Shown here: piece after piece, positions 5,234 to 5,598 of the stretch
How the letters are laid out: each line of letters opens with the position of its first letter
How positions within the stretch are numbered: the stretch's first letter is position 1
Assembly (NCBI GenBank): GCA_009704345.1
Contig: WLEH01000084.1
Span: 1 to 5,598, forward strand
DNA length: 5,598 bases
Direction of reading: 5' to 3'
From: Actinomycetota bacterium
GTDB taxonomy: Bacteria > Actinomycetota > Actinomycetes > S36-B12 > UBA5976
Position numbers and translations under genes: made by a program
The notes under the pieces: generated by a model
What the model was told of the DNA's origin: nothing
Database searches by the model: none
Seen by the model: only the letters and a program-made list of their open reading frames with translations

Positions 5234-5598
5234 TCAACTACTTAGCACTGAAGCAATTCGAGCCATTGATCTGGCCTGACCGAGTAATTCCAATGATTCA
5301 AACAACGGTGGCGATACCCGGCGCCCGGTTACAGCAACGCGAACTGGGCCAAATGCACTCTTTGGTTTTAGCCCCATCTCATCTATCAACTTAGCGCGCA
5401 GCGCAGCTTCAATCTCAACTCGATTCCAAGTTACAACTGACCCAAGTGCTTCTTGTCCTGCTGCTAGTGCCGCCATTCCGGTTGCATCTAGCACTGCAGC
5501 TTTATCAATTTCATCAATTTGAAAGTTATCATCAGGCACAAACAAGAATCGCAACATCTCAACACCTTGCGACAAAGTTTCAATGCGCTCTTGAATCA
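5234..5598 (-). CDS. gltX: Glutamate--tRNA ligase, C-terminal part (cut by window edge)
   Basis: Class I aminoacyl-tRNA synthetase that attaches glutamate to tRNA-Glu in the cytoplasm, and probably also to tRNA-Gln as a non-discriminating enzyme. Only the last 120 residues are inside the window; the frame is open to base 5598 and the full protein is usually about 470-500. What is visible is the helical anticodon-binding domain: IQERIETLSQGVEMLRFLF at 1-19, then the strongly conserved end with GLKPKSAFGPVRVAVTGRR at 75-93 and SPPLFESLELLG at 95-106. The catalytic HIGH and KMSKS motifs lie outside. An in-frame TTG at 5575 is internal, not a start. The gene sits directly before the tRNAs for Gln and Glu, its own substrates, and is probably co-transcribed with them. 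Confidence 0.95.
   Translation of the reverse strand, partial: IQERIETLSQGVEMLRFLFVPDDNFQIDEIDKAAVLDATGMAALAAGQEALGSVVTWNRVEIEAALRAKLIDEMGLKPKSAFGPVRVAVTGRRVSPPLFESLELLGQARSMARIASVLSS

Noticed and set aside
1..5598. CRISPR array, mobile element, phage or defence system
   Set aside because: Nearly every base is taken up by recognised core genes, tRNAs or short spacers, and I found no repeat array, transposase, terminal inverted repeats or unknown gene cluster.

Overview
This window is a compact, ordinary chromosomal block of core-metabolism genes, most likely from an actinobacterium with a small genome and only moderate GC. Two things point there. The minus-strand order gltX, tRNA-Gln, tRNA-Glu, leuC, leuD, HU, lysophospholipid acyltransferase, with ddl nearby, is a classic actinobacterial neighbourhood. 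The proteins (LeuC, LeuD, the GltX C-terminus, the Cys/Met PLP enzyme) also carry actinobacterial-type motifs. Base composition by eye is close to even, far below Streptomyces or Mycobacterium, and spacers are very short; together these suggest a streamlined freshwater lineage such as acI/Nanopelagicales. That placement is inference.

Layout from left to right. Positions 1-584 (minus) hold the N-terminal part of a D-alanine--D-alanine ligase cut by the window edge. A 41-bp divergent spacer separates it from a plus-strand cystathionine gamma-lyase/synthase-family enzyme (626-1735). That gene runs tail to tail into plsC (1726-2460, minus), with a 10-bp overlap at the stop codons. Upstream of plsC on the minus strand come a strong terminator hairpin, an HU nucleoid protein (2534-2830, GTG start), a 116-bp spacer, leuD (2947-3537) and leuC (3537-4943), the last two overlapping by one base. 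Then come a textbook intrinsic terminator, tRNA-Glu(CTC), tRNA-Gln(CTG) and the C-terminal part of gltX, cut by the right edge. No stretch over 300 bases lacks a gene.

How the genes work together: GltX with tRNA-Glu and tRNA-Gln serves translation, and tRNA-Gln is probably charged by the indirect GatCAB route. LeuC and LeuD form isopropylmalate isomerase for leucine synthesis. HU compacts DNA. PlsC makes phosphatidic acid for membranes, Ddl feeds peptidoglycan synthesis, and the PLP enzyme belongs to sulfur amino acid metabolism.

I see no CRISPR array, mobile element, phage gene, toxin-antitoxin pair or unknown gene cluster, and no evidence for an undescribed system. The points of interest are regulatory: a mirror-image divergent promoter with TANNNT hexamers placed exactly for leaderless transcription, a hairpin holding the leuC ribosome-binding site, a palindrome carrying both convergent stop codons, and a spaced direct repeat upstream of HU.
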